Assembly (NCBI RefSeq): GCF_029813785.1 | Contig: NZ_JARVKY010000002.1 | Coordinates: 62,001 to 126,000 of the forward strand | Source: Streptomyces sp. DH41 | GTDB lineage: Bacteria; Actinomycetota; Actinomycetes; Streptomycetales; Streptomycetaceae | DNA: 64,000 nt | Reading direction: 5' to 3' | Shown: in pieces, positions 47,827 to 56,848 of the stretch | Layout of the letters: every line of letters starts with the position of its first letter | Numbering within the stretch: the stretch's first letter is position 1 | Program-made: the position numbers and the translations under genes | The notes under the pieces: generated by a model | What the model saw: the letters and a program-made list of their open reading frames with translations, nothing else | Told to the model about the DNA's origin: nothing | The model's database searches: none

Positions 47827-49152
47827 TCACAGCGTCCCCCCGCCCACACTGTCGCGCGCCTCTTCTCCACGCCCCGCGGCCACCCTGGCCCGGACGGAGG
47901 GGGCGCCGTCCGCCGTCACCGCCGGGCGCCAGCCGTGGTGGCCCAGGGCGCGGAGCAGCGCCCCGACCACCCGTGGGTCGAACTGCGCCCCGGCGCACCG
48001 CTGGAGCTCCTCCACGGCCGCCGCGACGGGTCGGGCCCGGCGGTACGAGCGCGTGGACGTCATCGCGTCGAAGGCGTCGGCGACGGCCACCACGCGGGCC
48101 GATTCCGGGATCCGGTCGCCGGCCAGTCCGTAGGGGTAGCCGCTGCCGTCCAGCCGTTCGTGATGGTGGAGGACGGCGGCCCGGGCCTCGCCCAGGAAGC
48201 GGATGCCGCGCACCATCTCGTGCCCGTACTCGGGGTGCAGTTCGATCACCCGGCGTTCCTCGGGCGTCAGCGGCCCGTCCTTGCGCAGCAGCCGGGTGGG
48301 CACCCCGAGCTTGCCCACGTCGTGCAGGATCCCGGCGAAGCGGAGCGTCTCGACGCGCTCGTCGTCCATGCCCAGCTCACGGGCGATCATCATCGTGGCC
48401 TGGCCGACGCGCTCACTGTGCCCGCGCGTGTAGCCGTCCTTGATGTCGACGGCCTGCACCAGCGCGCGGATGGTCGCCTGGTGCGCGGCCTGTTCCCGGT
48501 GGTACTGGGCGAACGCCCACCACGCCACGCACATCGGCAGCAGCACGAGCAGCGCGGCGACGGGACCGTACGGGCTGCGCCACAGGACGGCCATCATCAG
48601 CCCGGCGAGCCCGTGCACGGCGATCGGCGCGAGCGACCGGGAGAACAGCCCCCGCCAGGCCCGGCTCGCCGGCACACGGTCGGCGAGCGCCAGGATGCCG
48701 CCGTCCAGCAGGGTCAGCACCAGGCAGAACGCCAGTACCGCGGCCCCGGCCGGCCCGAGCGCGTACGGGAAGTCGGGCGCGACGACGGCGTCCCGCCCGC
48801 CCAGCTCCCAGTGCACCCGCGCCGCGGCCGCCACGGCGAGCGTCAACTGCGCGGCCCGCCAGACGCGCCGCAGCACGAACGGCCGCTGCGCCACCGGGGA
48901 CAGCAGGGCCCCGGGCAGTGCCACGAGCGCGGCGGCGGGCGGCGGCAGCAGGAAGGCCCCGGCGAGCAGTACGGGGTAGCAGGTCCCGACGGAACGGGAC
49001 CGGGCGAGGAGTTCCGAGCCCGCGTACAGGCCGGCCAGCAGCAGCACCGCCCACCAGGGCGCGTGCAGTTCGGGCAGCGGGCGCAGGCAGACCAGGGCGG
49101 CGAGGGCGACACCGGCGACGTACACACGCGCCCGCGCCGGTACCGCGTCCAT
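47827..49152 (-). CDS. HD-GYP-type membrane phosphohydrolase
   Basis: 441 residues. The N-terminal 230 residues hold about six or seven membrane spans. A complete HD-GYP-like domain follows: DIKDGYTRGHSERV, GILHDVGKLGVP (HD), HPEYGHEMV, HHHERLDGSGYPYGL (HHExxDGxGYP) and DAFDAMTSTRSYR. HD-GYP enzymes hydrolyse cyclic-di-GMP or related dinucleotides, but membrane forms in actinobacteria are little studied. Its TGA overlaps a GTG of a short downstream frame (GTGA at 47830). Confidence 0.88.
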   Translation of the reverse strand: MDAVPARARVYVAGVALAALVCLRPLPELHAPWWAVLLLAGLYAGSELLARSRSVGTCYPVLLAGAFLLPPPAAALVALPGALLSPVAQRPFVLRRVWRAAQLTLAVAAAARVHWELGGRDAVVAPDFPYALGPAGAAVLAFCLVLTLLDGGILALADRVPASRAWRGLFSRSLAPIAVHGLAGLMMAVLWRSPYGPVAALLVLLPMCVAWWAFAQYHREQAAHQATIRALVQAVDIKDGYTRGHSERVGQATMMIARELGMDDERVETLRFAGILHDVGKLGVPTRLLRKDGPLTPEERRVIELHPEYGHEMVRGIRFLGEARAAVLHHHERLDGSGYPYGLAGDRIPESARVVAVADAFDAMTSTRSYRRARPVAAAVEELQRCAGAQFDPRVVGALLRALGHHGWRPAVTADGAPSVRARVAAGRGEEARDSVGGGTL

Positions 49153-49285
49153 GAGCCCCTCCCCCGGCCATGCCTGTCAGGCTCCGGAGCCTAGGGCGGC
49201 GGCAGGGGGAAGGCGGGCAGATAACCCGCGGATTAGCACGTACGAGTGACGTGACGTGTCGCGTGCGCGGTCCGGCCCGCTGACG

Positions 49286-49597
49286 TCAGGACTCCTGCGG
49301 AGCCGGCGGCGCGGCCGTGACGTCGTGCTCGGGCACGGACTGCCCGGAGCGGATCAGGTCGATCCGGCCCATGACCTTGGAACGCAGGTCACCCGGCACG
49401 TCGTCCTGTCCGCAACACCTCTTGACCAGCTTCTTCACGGCCTGCTCCAGCCCGTACTTCTCCAGGCAGGGCGAGCACTCCTCGAAGTGGTGCTCGAACT
49501 TCACGCAGTCCGAGTCCGGCATCTCTTTGTCGAGGAACTCGTAGAGATGATCGAGGATTTCGCTGCAATCCGTCTCGTGCGGCTCTCCGCAGCTCAT
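49286..49597 (-). CDS. rsrA: Zinc-binding anti-sigma factor RsrA
   Basis: 103 residues. The zinc/redox set Cys11, His37, Cys41, Cys44 falls at the positions known for RsrA (HHFEECSPC), with Cys3, Cys31 and a Cys61-Cys62 pair as well. Reduced RsrA holds SigR; disulfide stress ejects zinc and frees it. Its ATG overlaps the sigR TGA (ATGA), so sigma and anti-sigma are made together. Confidence 0.97.
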
Positions 49598-50277
49598 GAC
49601 CCCGAGCCTTTCGCTTCGTTCGACTCTCCGGCGCCGGCCGGGACCAGGCCGCGGTCGCGGGCGTAGTCCTCCAGCATGCCGCGCAGCTGACGGCGTCCAC
49701 GGTGCAGCCGGGACATCACCGTACCGATGGGTGTCCCCATGATGTCCGCGATCTCCTTGTAGGCAAAGCCCTCGACATCCGCCAGATACACGGCGATGCG
49801 GAACTCCTCGGGGATCGCCTGGAGCGCCTGCTTCACGTCCGAGTCGGGCAGGTGGTCGAGCGCCTGCGACTCCGCGGAGCGCAGACCCGTCGACATGTGC
49901 GACTCGGCACGCGCGAGCTGCCAGTCCTCGATCTCCTCGGCCGCGCTGCGCTGTGGTTCGCGCTGCTTCTTGCGGTACGAGTTGATGAAGGTGTTGGTGA
50001 GGATGCGGTACAGCCACGCCTTGAGGTTGGTGCCCTCGCGGAACTGGTGGAAGGACGCGTACGCCTTGGCGTAGGTCTCCTGCACCAGGTCCTCGGCGTC
50101 GGCCGGATTACGTGTCATGCGCAGCGCGGCCGAGTACATCTGGTCGAGGAACTCGAGCGCGTCCCGCTCGAAGCGCGCGCTGCGCTCCGCGGTCGACTCC
50201 GCGCCCGTGCCCCGGCCCTCGGGCTGCTCCGCCTGGCCGTGTTCGGTCCCTGCGTCGGTCCCAGTGACCGGACCCAC
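49594..50277 (-). CDS. sigR: ECF sigma factor SigR (thiol-oxidative stress)
   Basis: 227 residues from GTG 50277. Region 2 is [54 protein letters not shown]. Region 4 is [48 protein letters not shown]. It directs thioredoxin, mycothiol and protein-quality genes. An in-frame ATG at 50442 adds exactly 55 residues ([14 protein letters not shown]...), matching the unstable long isoform SigR' described in S. coelicolor. Downstream rsrA is overlapped. Confidence 0.97.
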
Positions 50278-50501
50278 CTCCTCCAGTGATGTCACGGAGC
50301 CGAATGCGGCCCCGCTCGAATCGGAGGATAGACGACGATCCGGTCCGCCCGCCGCCCGAACGGGGGCGGTCTTCGCCGCATGCAGCACTGTCCAGTCCAG
50401 GTCTGACCGGCTGCTGCGACTGGGGCAGAAGGCTGAACCCATGCGGCGGACTTCCTCTCCTACGGCGTCGGTGCTGATTCTCAGCAACGTATGTCCGCCA
50501 C

Positions 50502-50527
50502 AACAGTGGTCGCCCGCCGGTCATTCC
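50502..50527 (-). promoter_or_regulatory. SigR-dependent promoter of sigR (sigRp2-like)
   Basis: On the minus strand GGAAT (50527-50523), 18 bases, then GTT (50504-50502): an exact match to the SigR consensus. A transcript from here would include the ATG at 50442 and so produce the long SigR' form, the known positive-feedback loop. Confidence 0.88.
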
Positions 50528-50534
50528 CGGGCGT

Positions 50535-51245
50535 TCACCCGAGTGAGCCGACCCACTTCACGACGCCCTCGGTGATCAGGTCGAGGGCCTGCTGCCGCGT
50601 GATCTCCGCCCGCTTGGGAACGGCGAAACCGTGGTCGCCGTACGGCACCTCCACCATGTCGTACGTCCCTTCCGAGGCCTCGGGGAACTCCGCGGGCCTG
50701 CCGAAGGGGTCGTTGCCGCCCTGGACGACGAGGGTGGGCACCTTGGCGCCGAGCAGTTCGTCGGCGCGGGACTTCTCGGGCTTGCCCGGTGGGTGCAGCG
50801 GGAAGCTCAGGGCGAGGACGGCGTGGGCGCCCAGTTCGGTGGCGGTACGGCAGGCGACGCGGGCGCCGGCGCTGCGTCCGCCGGAGATCACCGGCAGCCC
50901 CGGTGCGGTCAGCGCGGGCCACAGGCCCCGCCAGCCGGTGTCCAGGGTCTTCGGCGCGGGCGCCAGCTTCTTGCCGGCCACCCGCCAGGGCTGCTCGACG
51001 AGGGCGACGCTCACCCCGTGCGCGGGCAGCGCGGCCGCCAGCGCCCGCAGGTCGGGCGCCTCGATGCCACCGCCGGCGCCGTGGCTCACGGCGAGGACGA
51101 GGCGCGGCCGCTTCGCCGGGTGCCAGGTGATGCGGGCGGGGCCCGCGTCCGTCTCGACGGTCTCCGTCACAACCGCCGCCGTCTCCGTCACATCCGCCGC
51201 CGTCGTCGCCGCATCCGCCGCCGCGTCCGTTGTCCCGTCCGTCAT
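50535..51245 (-). CDS. Alpha/beta-hydrolase family protein (KANL3/Tex30-like)
   Basis: 236 residues. SHGAGGG, GGRSAGARVA (nucleophile elbow GxSxG as GRSAG), a PTLVVQGGNDPFG strand, and YGDHGFAVPKR with the catalytic histidine are all present. The first 35 residues are an Ala/Thr/Glu/Val low-complexity tail. The ATG lies just upstream of the SRAP gene stop. Sequence does not give the substrate; the gene is next to sigR but reads toward it from its own start. Confidence 0.87.
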   Translation of the reverse strand: MTDGTTDAAADAATTAADVTETAAVVTETVETDAGPARITWHPAKRPRLVLAVSHGAGGGIEAPDLRALAAALPAHGVSVALVEQPWRVAGKKLAPAPKTLDTGWRGLWPALTAPGLPVISGGRSAGARVACRTATELGAHAVLALSFPLHPPGKPEKSRADELLGAKVPTLVVQGGNDPFGRPAEFPEASEGTYDMVEVPYGDHGFAVPKRAEITRQQALDLITEGVVKWVGSLG

Positions 51246-51246
51246 G

Positions 51247-52062
51247 TCAGAAGAGTGTGCCTTCTTCCGGCCCGTCCAGCTCCTTCAGCAGCTCCGGACC
51301 GTTGTTGCGGACGCTGCTCACGGCCGTGGAGACGGGGAACGCGCGCATCAGCCCGGTGGGCGGCGGAGTGAGCAGGGAGGCCAGCTCGTCGGGGTCGGTG
51401 CGCGCCGGGTCCAGCCAGTGGTCCCAGCGGTCCGGCGTCAGCATCAGCGGCATCCGGGGGTGGATGTCGGCCAGCGCGTGCGGGCCGTCGGCCGGGGCGT
51501 CCGCGAGCGGTGCGGCCTCCGCCTCCGTGGTGATCACCGAGCATGTCACCCACCAGGTCCGCGGGTGGTCGTCCGGCAGCGTCCGGTCCCGCCAGAACTC
51601 GTACAGCCCCGCCATGGCGAACACCGACCCGTCGGCCGGGGTCACGAAGTACGGCTGCTTGCGGGGCCGCTTCCGGCGCCCCTCGACCTCCAGGTCGCGC
51701 TCCTGCTTGCCGGTGACCCACTCGTAGTAGCCGTCGGCGGGCAGGATGCAGCGCCGGGTGGCGAAGGCGCGGCGGAAGGACGGCTTCTCGTGGACGGTCT
51801 CCGCGCGCGCGTTGATCATCCGGGCGCCGCCCTCGGGCGTCTTGGACCAGGAGGGGACCAGTCCCCACTTCAGCTTGCGCAGCTGGCGAACCGGCTTCGG
51901 GTCCTCGACGTCTTTCAGTGGACGGTCCAGGACGGCGTAGACCTCCTTGGTGGGGGCCACGTTGTAGTCGGGTTCCAGGGTCTCCTCCGGCTCCCACTTC
52001 TCGATCTCAAAGATTCCCGCGAGATCCTCGGGTCGACGACTCGCCGCATACCGTCCGCACAT
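51247..52062 (-). CDS. SRAP-domain (HMCES/YedK-type) DNA-protein crosslink protein
   Basis: 271 residues starting MCGRYA, so Cys2 becomes the N-terminal nucleophile that links to abasic sites in single-stranded DNA. Other active-site parts are NVAPTKE, MINARAETV, the glutamate in DGYYEW, and HPRMP. The ATG at 52062 is certain because Cys2 must be second. It protects stalled forks from abasic-site breakage. It is divergent from the M50-like gene. Confidence 0.94.
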   Translation of the reverse strand: MCGRYAASRRPEDLAGIFEIEKWEPEETLEPDYNVAPTKEVYAVLDRPLKDVEDPKPVRQLRKLKWGLVPSWSKTPEGGARMINARAETVHEKPSFRRAFATRRCILPADGYYEWVTGKQERDLEVEGRRKRPRKQPYFVTPADGSVFAMAGLYEFWRDRTLPDDHPRTWWVTCSVITTEAEAAPLADAPADGPHALADIHPRMPLMLTPDRWDHWLDPARTDPDELASLLTPPPTGLMRAFPVSTAVSSVRNNGPELLKELDGPEEGTLF

Positions 52063-52173
52063 ACGTGCCACACTGCCAGGCCCGCCCGCCTCCCGACCAC
52101 CACCCCTCACCTCTCGACGAGGCGCCGCGCGCCCCACCCGCCAGTCCGCACCCACGAGGAGCCCGCACCGAAC

Positions 52174-52896
52174 ATGGACCACCTCGCAACGGCCTCACTC
52201 ACCTCACTCTGGGACGAGGTCTCCGGCACCCAGCCCGATCCCGACCTGTGGGTGGTGATCGCGACCCTGGTCGCAGCGCTCGCCGTAGTCGTGCCGCGCG
52301 GGCCGTGGCGGATAGCGCGCAACGCCATCACCATCGCGCACGAGGGCGGCCACGGGCTGGTGGCGCTGGTCACCGGGCGCACGCTGACCGGCATCACCCT
52401 GCACTCCGACACCAGCGGTCTGACCGTCAGCCGCGGCAAGCCGCACGGGCTCGGGATGATCCTCACCGCGGTCTCCGGCTACACCGCTCCCCCGCTGCTC
52501 GGCCTCGGCGGGGCCGCGCTGCTGGCCTCGGGACGCATCACCCTCCTGCTGTGGCTGGCCACGGCACTGCTCTTCGCGCTGCTGGTGATGGTCCGCAACG
52601 CGTACGGGGTGCTGACGGTGGTGGTCACCGGGGCCACGTTCGTCCTGGTGTCCTGGCTGGCCGGACCGCAGGTGCAGGCGGCTTTCGCGTACGCGGTGGT
52701 GTGGTTCCTGCTGCTCGGCGGGGTGCGGCCGGCGTTCGAGCTGCAGGCCAAGCGGGCGCGGGGCGGGGCCGGCGACTCGGACGCGGACCAGCTGGCCCGG
52801 CTGACCCACGCGCCGGCGGGGGTGTGGTTCTTCCTGTTCCACGCGGTGTCGCTGTGCTCGCTGATCGGCGGGGGGCGCTGGCTGCTGGAGCTGTGA
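52174..52896 (+). CDS. M50-like membrane metalloprotease family protein
   Basis: 240 residues. The zinc motif HEGGH (HExxH, in AITIAHEGGHGLVALVTG, about residue 56) is followed by six or so membrane spans. It resembles the compact M50B-like family found next to aroA in actinobacteria rather than full site-2 proteases. A second zinc ligand (NxxPG or similar) is not obvious, so activity is uncertain. Confidence 0.85.
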   Translation: MDHLATASLTSLWDEVSGTQPDPDLWVVIATLVAALAVVVPRGPWRIARNAITIAHEGGHGLVALVTGRTLTGITLHSDTSGLTVSRGKPHGLGMILTAVSGYTAPPLLGLGGAALLASGRITLLLWLATALLFALLVMVRNAYGVLTVVVTGATFVLVSWLAGPQVQAAFAYAVVWFLLLGGVRPAFELQAKRARGGAGDSDADQLARLTHAPAGVWFFLFHAVSLCSLIGGGRWLLEL

Positions 52897-53033
52897 AGCC
52901 GGGGTGACCCCGGGTACACGCTCTCCCCTGCGCTCCGCATATATGCACGGCAAGTGCACTGTCGCGTTTTCGGTCAGGTTTCGCCGCTTTTGATCAAGAT
53001 CTCCGGCGGTCCTCAGCCATTAAAGTGGGGCCC

Positions 53034-54350
53034 ATGACCGTGAACCCCGCGCACACCGCCCTCTGGCCCGCCCCGCACGCGAGCGGAGCCGTCGACGCGA
53101 CCGTCCACGTGCCCGGATCCAAGTCGGTCACCAACCGCGCCCTGGTACTGGCCGCCCTCGCCTCCGAGCCCGGCTGGCTGCGCCGCCCGCTGCGCTCCCG
53201 CGACACCCTGCTGATGGCCGGCGCGCTGCGCGCGATGGGCGTCGAGATCGAGGAGGGCGTCGGCCCGGACGGCACCGGCGAGTTCTGGCGCGTCATCCCG
53301 GCCGGCCTGCGCGGCCCGGCCACGGTCGACGTGGGCAACGCCGGCACGGTCATGCGCTTCCTGCCGCCGGTCGCCACGCTCGCCGACGGCGCCATCCGCT
53401 TCGACGGCGACCCTCGTGCGTACGAGCGTCCCCTGCACGGAGTGATCGACGCGCTGCGCGCGCTCGGCGCCCGCATCGACGACGACGGGCGCGGCGCCCT
53501 GCCGTTGACCGTGCAGGGCGGCGGCGCCCTGGAGGGCGGCCCGGTCGCGATCGACGCGTCGTCGTCCTCCCAGTTCGTCAGCGCCCTGCTGCTGTCCGGG
53601 CCCCGCTTCAACCAGGGCGTCGAGGTCCGCCACACCGGCTCCGCGCTGCCGTCCATGCCGCACATCCGCATGACCGTCGACATGCTGCGCTCGGTCGGCG
53701 CCCAGGTCGACACCCCGGAGTCCGGCGGCGAGCCGAACGTCTGGCGGGTCACGCCGGGCGCGCTGCTCGGCCGGGACCTGACGGTCGAGCCGGACCTGTC
53801 CAACGCCCAGCCGTTCCTGGCGGCGGCGCTGGTGACCGGCGGCAAGGTCGTCGTCCCCGACTGGCCGTCCCGCACCACCCAGCCCGGTGACCGGCTCCGC
53901 GAGATCTTCACCGAAATGGGCGGTTCCTGCGAACTGACCGACTACGGGCTCGTCTTCACCGGATCGGGTGCCGTGCACGGCATCGACGTCGACCTGAGCG
54001 AGGTCGGCGAGCTCACCCCGGGCATCGCGGCCGTCGCCGCCCTGGCCGACTCCCCCTCGACCCTGCGCGGGGTGGCGCACCTGCGCCTGCACGAGACGGA
54101 CCGCCTGGCCGCGCTCACCAAGGAGATCAACGAACTCGGCGGCGACGTCACCGAGACCGCCGACGGTCTGCACATCCGCCCGCGCCGCCTGCACGGCGGG
54201 ATCTTCCACACCTACGAGGACCACCGCATGGCCACCGCCGGCGCGGTCATCGGTCTCGCGGTGGAGGGGGTGCAGATCGAGAACGTGGCGACGACGGCCA
54301 AGACCCTGCCCGACTTCCCCGACCTGTGGGCCGGGATGCTCGGGGCATAG
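53034..54350 (+). CDS. aroA: 3-phosphoshikimate 1-carboxyvinyltransferase (EPSP synthase)
   Basis: 438 residues from ATG 53034 (GTG 53025 also possible). [17 protein letters not shown] carries the shikimate-phosphate and PEP-binding Lys-Ser. [15 protein letters not shown] is the glyphosate-site loop, and [12 protein letters not shown] and [12 protein letters not shown] complete the active site. It joins PEP to shikimate-3-phosphate in aromatic amino-acid synthesis. Twelve bases separate it from rsgA. An AT-rich TTAAAG lies just before the start. Confidence 0.96.
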   Translation: MTVNPAHTALWPAPHASGAVDATVHVPGSKSVTNRALVLAALASEPGWLRRPLRSRDTLLMAGALRAMGVEIEEGVGPDGTGEFWRVIPAGLRGPATVDVGNAGTVMRFLPPVATLADGAIRFDGDPRAYERPLHGVIDALRALGARIDDDGRGALPLTVQGGGALEGGPVAIDASSSSQFVSALLLSGPRFNQGVEVRHTGSALPSMPHIRMTVDMLRSVGAQVDTPESGGEPNVWRVTPGALLGRDLTVEPDLSNAQPFLAAALVTGGKVVVPDWPSRTTQPGDRLREIFTEMGGSCELTDYGLVFTGSGAVHGIDVDLSEVGELTPGIAAVAALADSPSTLRGVAHLRLHETDRLAALTKEINELGGDVTETADGLHIRPRRLHGGIFHTYEDHRMATAGAVIGLAVEGVQIENVATTAKTLPDFPDLWAGMLGA

Positions 54351-54362
54351 GGACGGTTCATC

Positions 54363-55376
54363 ATGCGTCGCTACGGCAAGCACACCGACGAGGACGACAT
54401 CCGTTCCCGCCCCAACCGCAAGGGCAACCGGCCGCGCACCCACATCCGGCCCAAGCACGAGGACGCCGCCGACGGCCTGGTCCTGACCGTGGACCGCGGC
54501 CGGCTGACCTGCCTCGTCGAGGACCGGATCGTCATGGCGATGAAGGCCCGCGAACTGGGCCGCAAGGCGGCGGTCGTCGGCGACCGGGTGGCGCTGGTCG
54601 GTGACCTGACCGGCAAGAAGGACACGCTCGCGCGGATCGTGCGCATCGGGGAGCGCACCTCGCTCCTGCGCCGTACCGCGGACGACGACGACCCCTACGA
54701 GCGCGTGGTCGTCGCCAACGCCGACCAGCTCGCCATCGTCACCGCCCTCGCCGACCCCGAGCCACGCCCCCGCCTGATCGACCGCTGCCTGGTCGCGGCG
54801 TTCGACGGCGGCCTCACCCCGCTCCTGGTGATGACCAAGTCGGACCTCGCGCCGCCCGACGAACTGCTCGAGCTGTACGGCGCGTTGGACATCCCGTACG
54901 TCGTGACCAGCCGCGAGGAGCTGGAGAACGGCGCGGCGGCCGGCCTCGTACGCGAGCACCTGGACGGCAAGATCACGGCCTTCGTCGGCCACTCCGGCGT
55001 CGGCAAGACGACACTCGTCAACACCCTGGTGCCCGAGGACCGACGCCGCGTGACGGGCCACGTCAACGCGGTGACGGGACGTGGCCGGCACACGACGACC
55101 TCGGCCCTCGCCCTGCCGCTGTCCTCGGAGGAGGGCGGCTGGGTCGTCGACACCCCGGGCGTACGGTCGTTCGGACTGGCGCACATCGATCCGTCCCGGG
55201 TGATCAACGCCTTCCCCGACCTGGTGCCCGGCACGGAGGGCTGCCCGCGCGCGTGCGGTCACGACGAGCCCGACTGCGCGCTGGACGCGTGGGTCGCCGA
55301 GGGGCATGCCGACCCCGCGCGGCTGTACTCGCTGCGCCGGCTGCTGTCGACGCGGGAAGCGAAGGAAGGCGACTGA
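54363..55376 (+). CDS. rsgA: Ribosome small-subunit-dependent GTPase
   Basis: 337 residues. An OB fold at the N-terminus, then a circularly permuted GTPase with motif order TKSD (G4), GHSGVGKTTLVN (G1) and DTPGVRSFG (G3). A zinc finger C-x-CGHDEPDC follows at about 300. It matures the 30S subunit late in assembly. It shares a transcript with aroA (12-base gap). The first 45 residues are very basic (RPNRKGNRPRTHIRPKH), likely for rRNA contact. Confidence 0.95.
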   Translation: MRRYGKHTDEDDIRSRPNRKGNRPRTHIRPKHEDAADGLVLTVDRGRLTCLVEDRIVMAMKARELGRKAAVVGDRVALVGDLTGKKDTLARIVRIGERTSLLRRTADDDDPYERVVVANADQLAIVTALADPEPRPRLIDRCLVAAFDGGLTPLLVMTKSDLAPPDELLELYGALDIPYVVTSREELENGAAAGLVREHLDGKITAFVGHSGVGKTTLVNTLVPEDRRRVTGHVNAVTGRGRHTTTSALALPLSSEEGGWVVDTPGVRSFGLAHIDPSRVINAFPDLVPGTEGCPRACGHDEPDCALDAWVAEGHADPARLYSLRRLLSTREAKEGD

Positions 55377-55524
55377 CCTCCGCGTTGTTTGCCGTGCCGT
55401 GGTACCGGTAAGTGCATAATCGCACCAAGCCGGATCCAAGCCTGAGCAAAGCCGGACAGAACGACCAGGTGACGAAGACCGGGCGAGGCGGCGGTCACGG
55501 TACGGGACTACGGGAGGACAACAC

Positions 55525-55848
55525 ATGGCGTGGCTGCTGGTCATAGTGGCCGGGGTGCTCGAAACCGGCTTCGCCGTCTGTCTGAAGCTCTCGCACGGGT
55601 TCACCCGGCTCTGGCCCACCATCGCCTTCTGCGCCTTCGCGCTGGGCAGTTTCGGCCTGCTGACCATGGCCCTGAAGAAGCTCGACGTCGGTCCCGCGTA
55701 CGCGGTGTGGACCGGCATCGGCGCGGCGGGCACCGCCATCTACGGCATGGTGTTCCTCGGCGACCTGGTCTCGACCCTGAAGATCGTCTCGATCAGCTTC
55801 GTCATCATCGGTGTGATCGGGCTGCAGCTGTCGGGCTCGGCGCACTGA
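55525..55848 (+). CDS. Small multidrug resistance (SMR) family transporter
   Basis: 107 residues, four membrane helices. The essential membrane glutamate is at position 13 (VAGVLETGFAV), and AYAVWTGIGAAGTAIYGM is the conserved helix-3 signature. The sequence is closer to the SugE/Gdx (guanidinium exporter) branch than to EmrE, judging from WTGIGAAG and KKLDVGPAYA. GGAGGA precedes the ATG. The leader has no recognisable guanidine riboswitch. Confidence 0.9.
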   Translation: MAWLLVIVAGVLETGFAVCLKLSHGFTRLWPTIAFCAFALGSFGLLTMALKKLDVGPAYAVWTGIGAAGTAIYGMVFLGDLVSTLKIVSISFVIIGVIGLQLSGSAH

Positions 55849-55886
55849 GGCGGTCGACGCGCTCGCCGGGTTCCGACGCGTTGTCC

Positions 55887-55948
55887 GCGTTCCGATGGTT
55901 CGACGGTTCGACGCGTTCCGACGGTTCGCCGCGTTCCGACGGTTCGCC
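55887..55948. repeat. 18-bp direct repeats
   Basis: GCGTTCCGACGGTTCGCC occurs at 55913-55930 and 55931-55948, and a variant with two differences lies at 55887-55904. The repeats fill the space between the convergent SMR and TetR genes. No hairpin terminator is evident there. Confidence 0.8.
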
Positions 55949-55958
55949 GTGTTCGCCG

Positions 55959-56567
55959 CTAGGCCGTCAACCGGCGCGGCAGGGCGGTGCGTACGAGTTC
56001 CGCCACCCCGCCCTCGGCGGGCGGCGCCGCGACGCAGGACAGGGCGAGACGCACGGCCAGTTCACAGGAGCGGGCCAGCTCGGTGGCGTCCGGAAGCGTG
56101 TCCGAGACCGTCAGGACGGCCACGGCACGGTCTCGGACCAGGGCGACGAAGTCGCCGGGCGTGGGCAGCGGACCGTCGGCGCGGCGCTGGGCCGGCACGG
56201 CCGAGGAGGACGGCACCGCCGCCAGGGCCGGTGAAGGCAGGCGTTCGCTCCAGCAGCCGGTGAGCATGGCCCGCACCAGCACGTTCTCGCGGGCGGCGGA
56301 CGCGGTCCACTCGGCGGTCGCGGCGAGCTGCTCGCGGAAGTCACCGGGGCCGTCGGCGAGCGCACGCTCCACGCCGGCCAGATACCCGTCCGCCTCCCTG
56401 CGGACGAGCGCCCGGGCGAGGCCCTCCTTGCTCCCGAACTCGTTGTACAGCGTCTGCCGGGACACCCCGGCGGCCGCCGCCACGTCCACCATCCGCACAG
56501 CGGACCACGGCCGGCGCGCCAACGCCGTACAGGCGGCGTCGAGCAGGGATTCCCGGGCTGCAGGCAC
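55959..56567 (-). CDS. TetR-family regulator
   Basis: 202 residues from GTG 56567, with GAGGGAGG six bases upstream. The HTH is VRMVDVAAAAGVSRQTLYNEFGSKEGLARAL (about 28-58), and the C-terminal domain resembles TetR_C of the AcrR type. It is convergent with the SMR gene. Upstream, TTGACAG...CCGTCAA (about 56606-56632) forms an inverted pair around the promoter and may be its operator. Ligand unknown. Confidence 0.88.
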   Translation of the reverse strand: MPAARESLLDAACTALARRPWSAVRMVDVAAAAGVSRQTLYNEFGSKEGLARALVRREADGYLAGVERALADGPGDFREQLAATAEWTASAARENVLVRAMLTGCWSERLPSPALAAVPSSSAVPAQRRADGPLPTPGDFVALVRDRAVAVLTVSDTLPDATELARSCELAVRLALSCVAAPPAEGGVAELVRTALPRRLTA

Positions 56568-56848
56568 CAGCGCCTCCCTCGGGCCAAGCGACTTGGTGCC
56601 AGATTTGACGGGTATGGGGGCACTGTCAAGAGCCCTCGCGCACGCCGTCGCGGGCGCGGGCGGTCGGCGTGGCGGCGCCCCGCCACGCCGGTCCGCGGCC
56701 CCACCTCCGCCCGGCACCGGCAGACCCGCCCACCACGCCAACACCGGCCCACACGCCCGCCCGTCACCACCACCCACCCCCGGGACCACGCTCCGGCCCG
56801 CCAAACCCCTGGTAGCCCCACCCCATCTCCGACAGATACCGTGACGGC

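Noticed and set aside
46192..49194. A 1000-codon open frame on the plus strand across the HD-domain genes
   Set aside because: Its composition (Arg/Gly/His-rich, no domain) is that of an antisense shadow in very GC-rich DNA. The minus-strand genes show clear HD motifs.
55377..55500. DasR-box-like or zinc-type palindrome near GGTACCGG
   Set aside because: Short GC palindromes of this kind are frequent by chance in this composition and it does not match dre or Zur consensus.
55377..55524. Guanidine riboswitch in front of the SMR gene
   Set aside because: None of the conserved ykkC blocks could be found in order; only a normal leader with GGAGGA is seen.
53013..55739. A 908-codon minus-strand open frame over aroA and rsgA
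   Set aside because: Antisense shadow; the plus strand encodes well-conserved AroA and RsgA.
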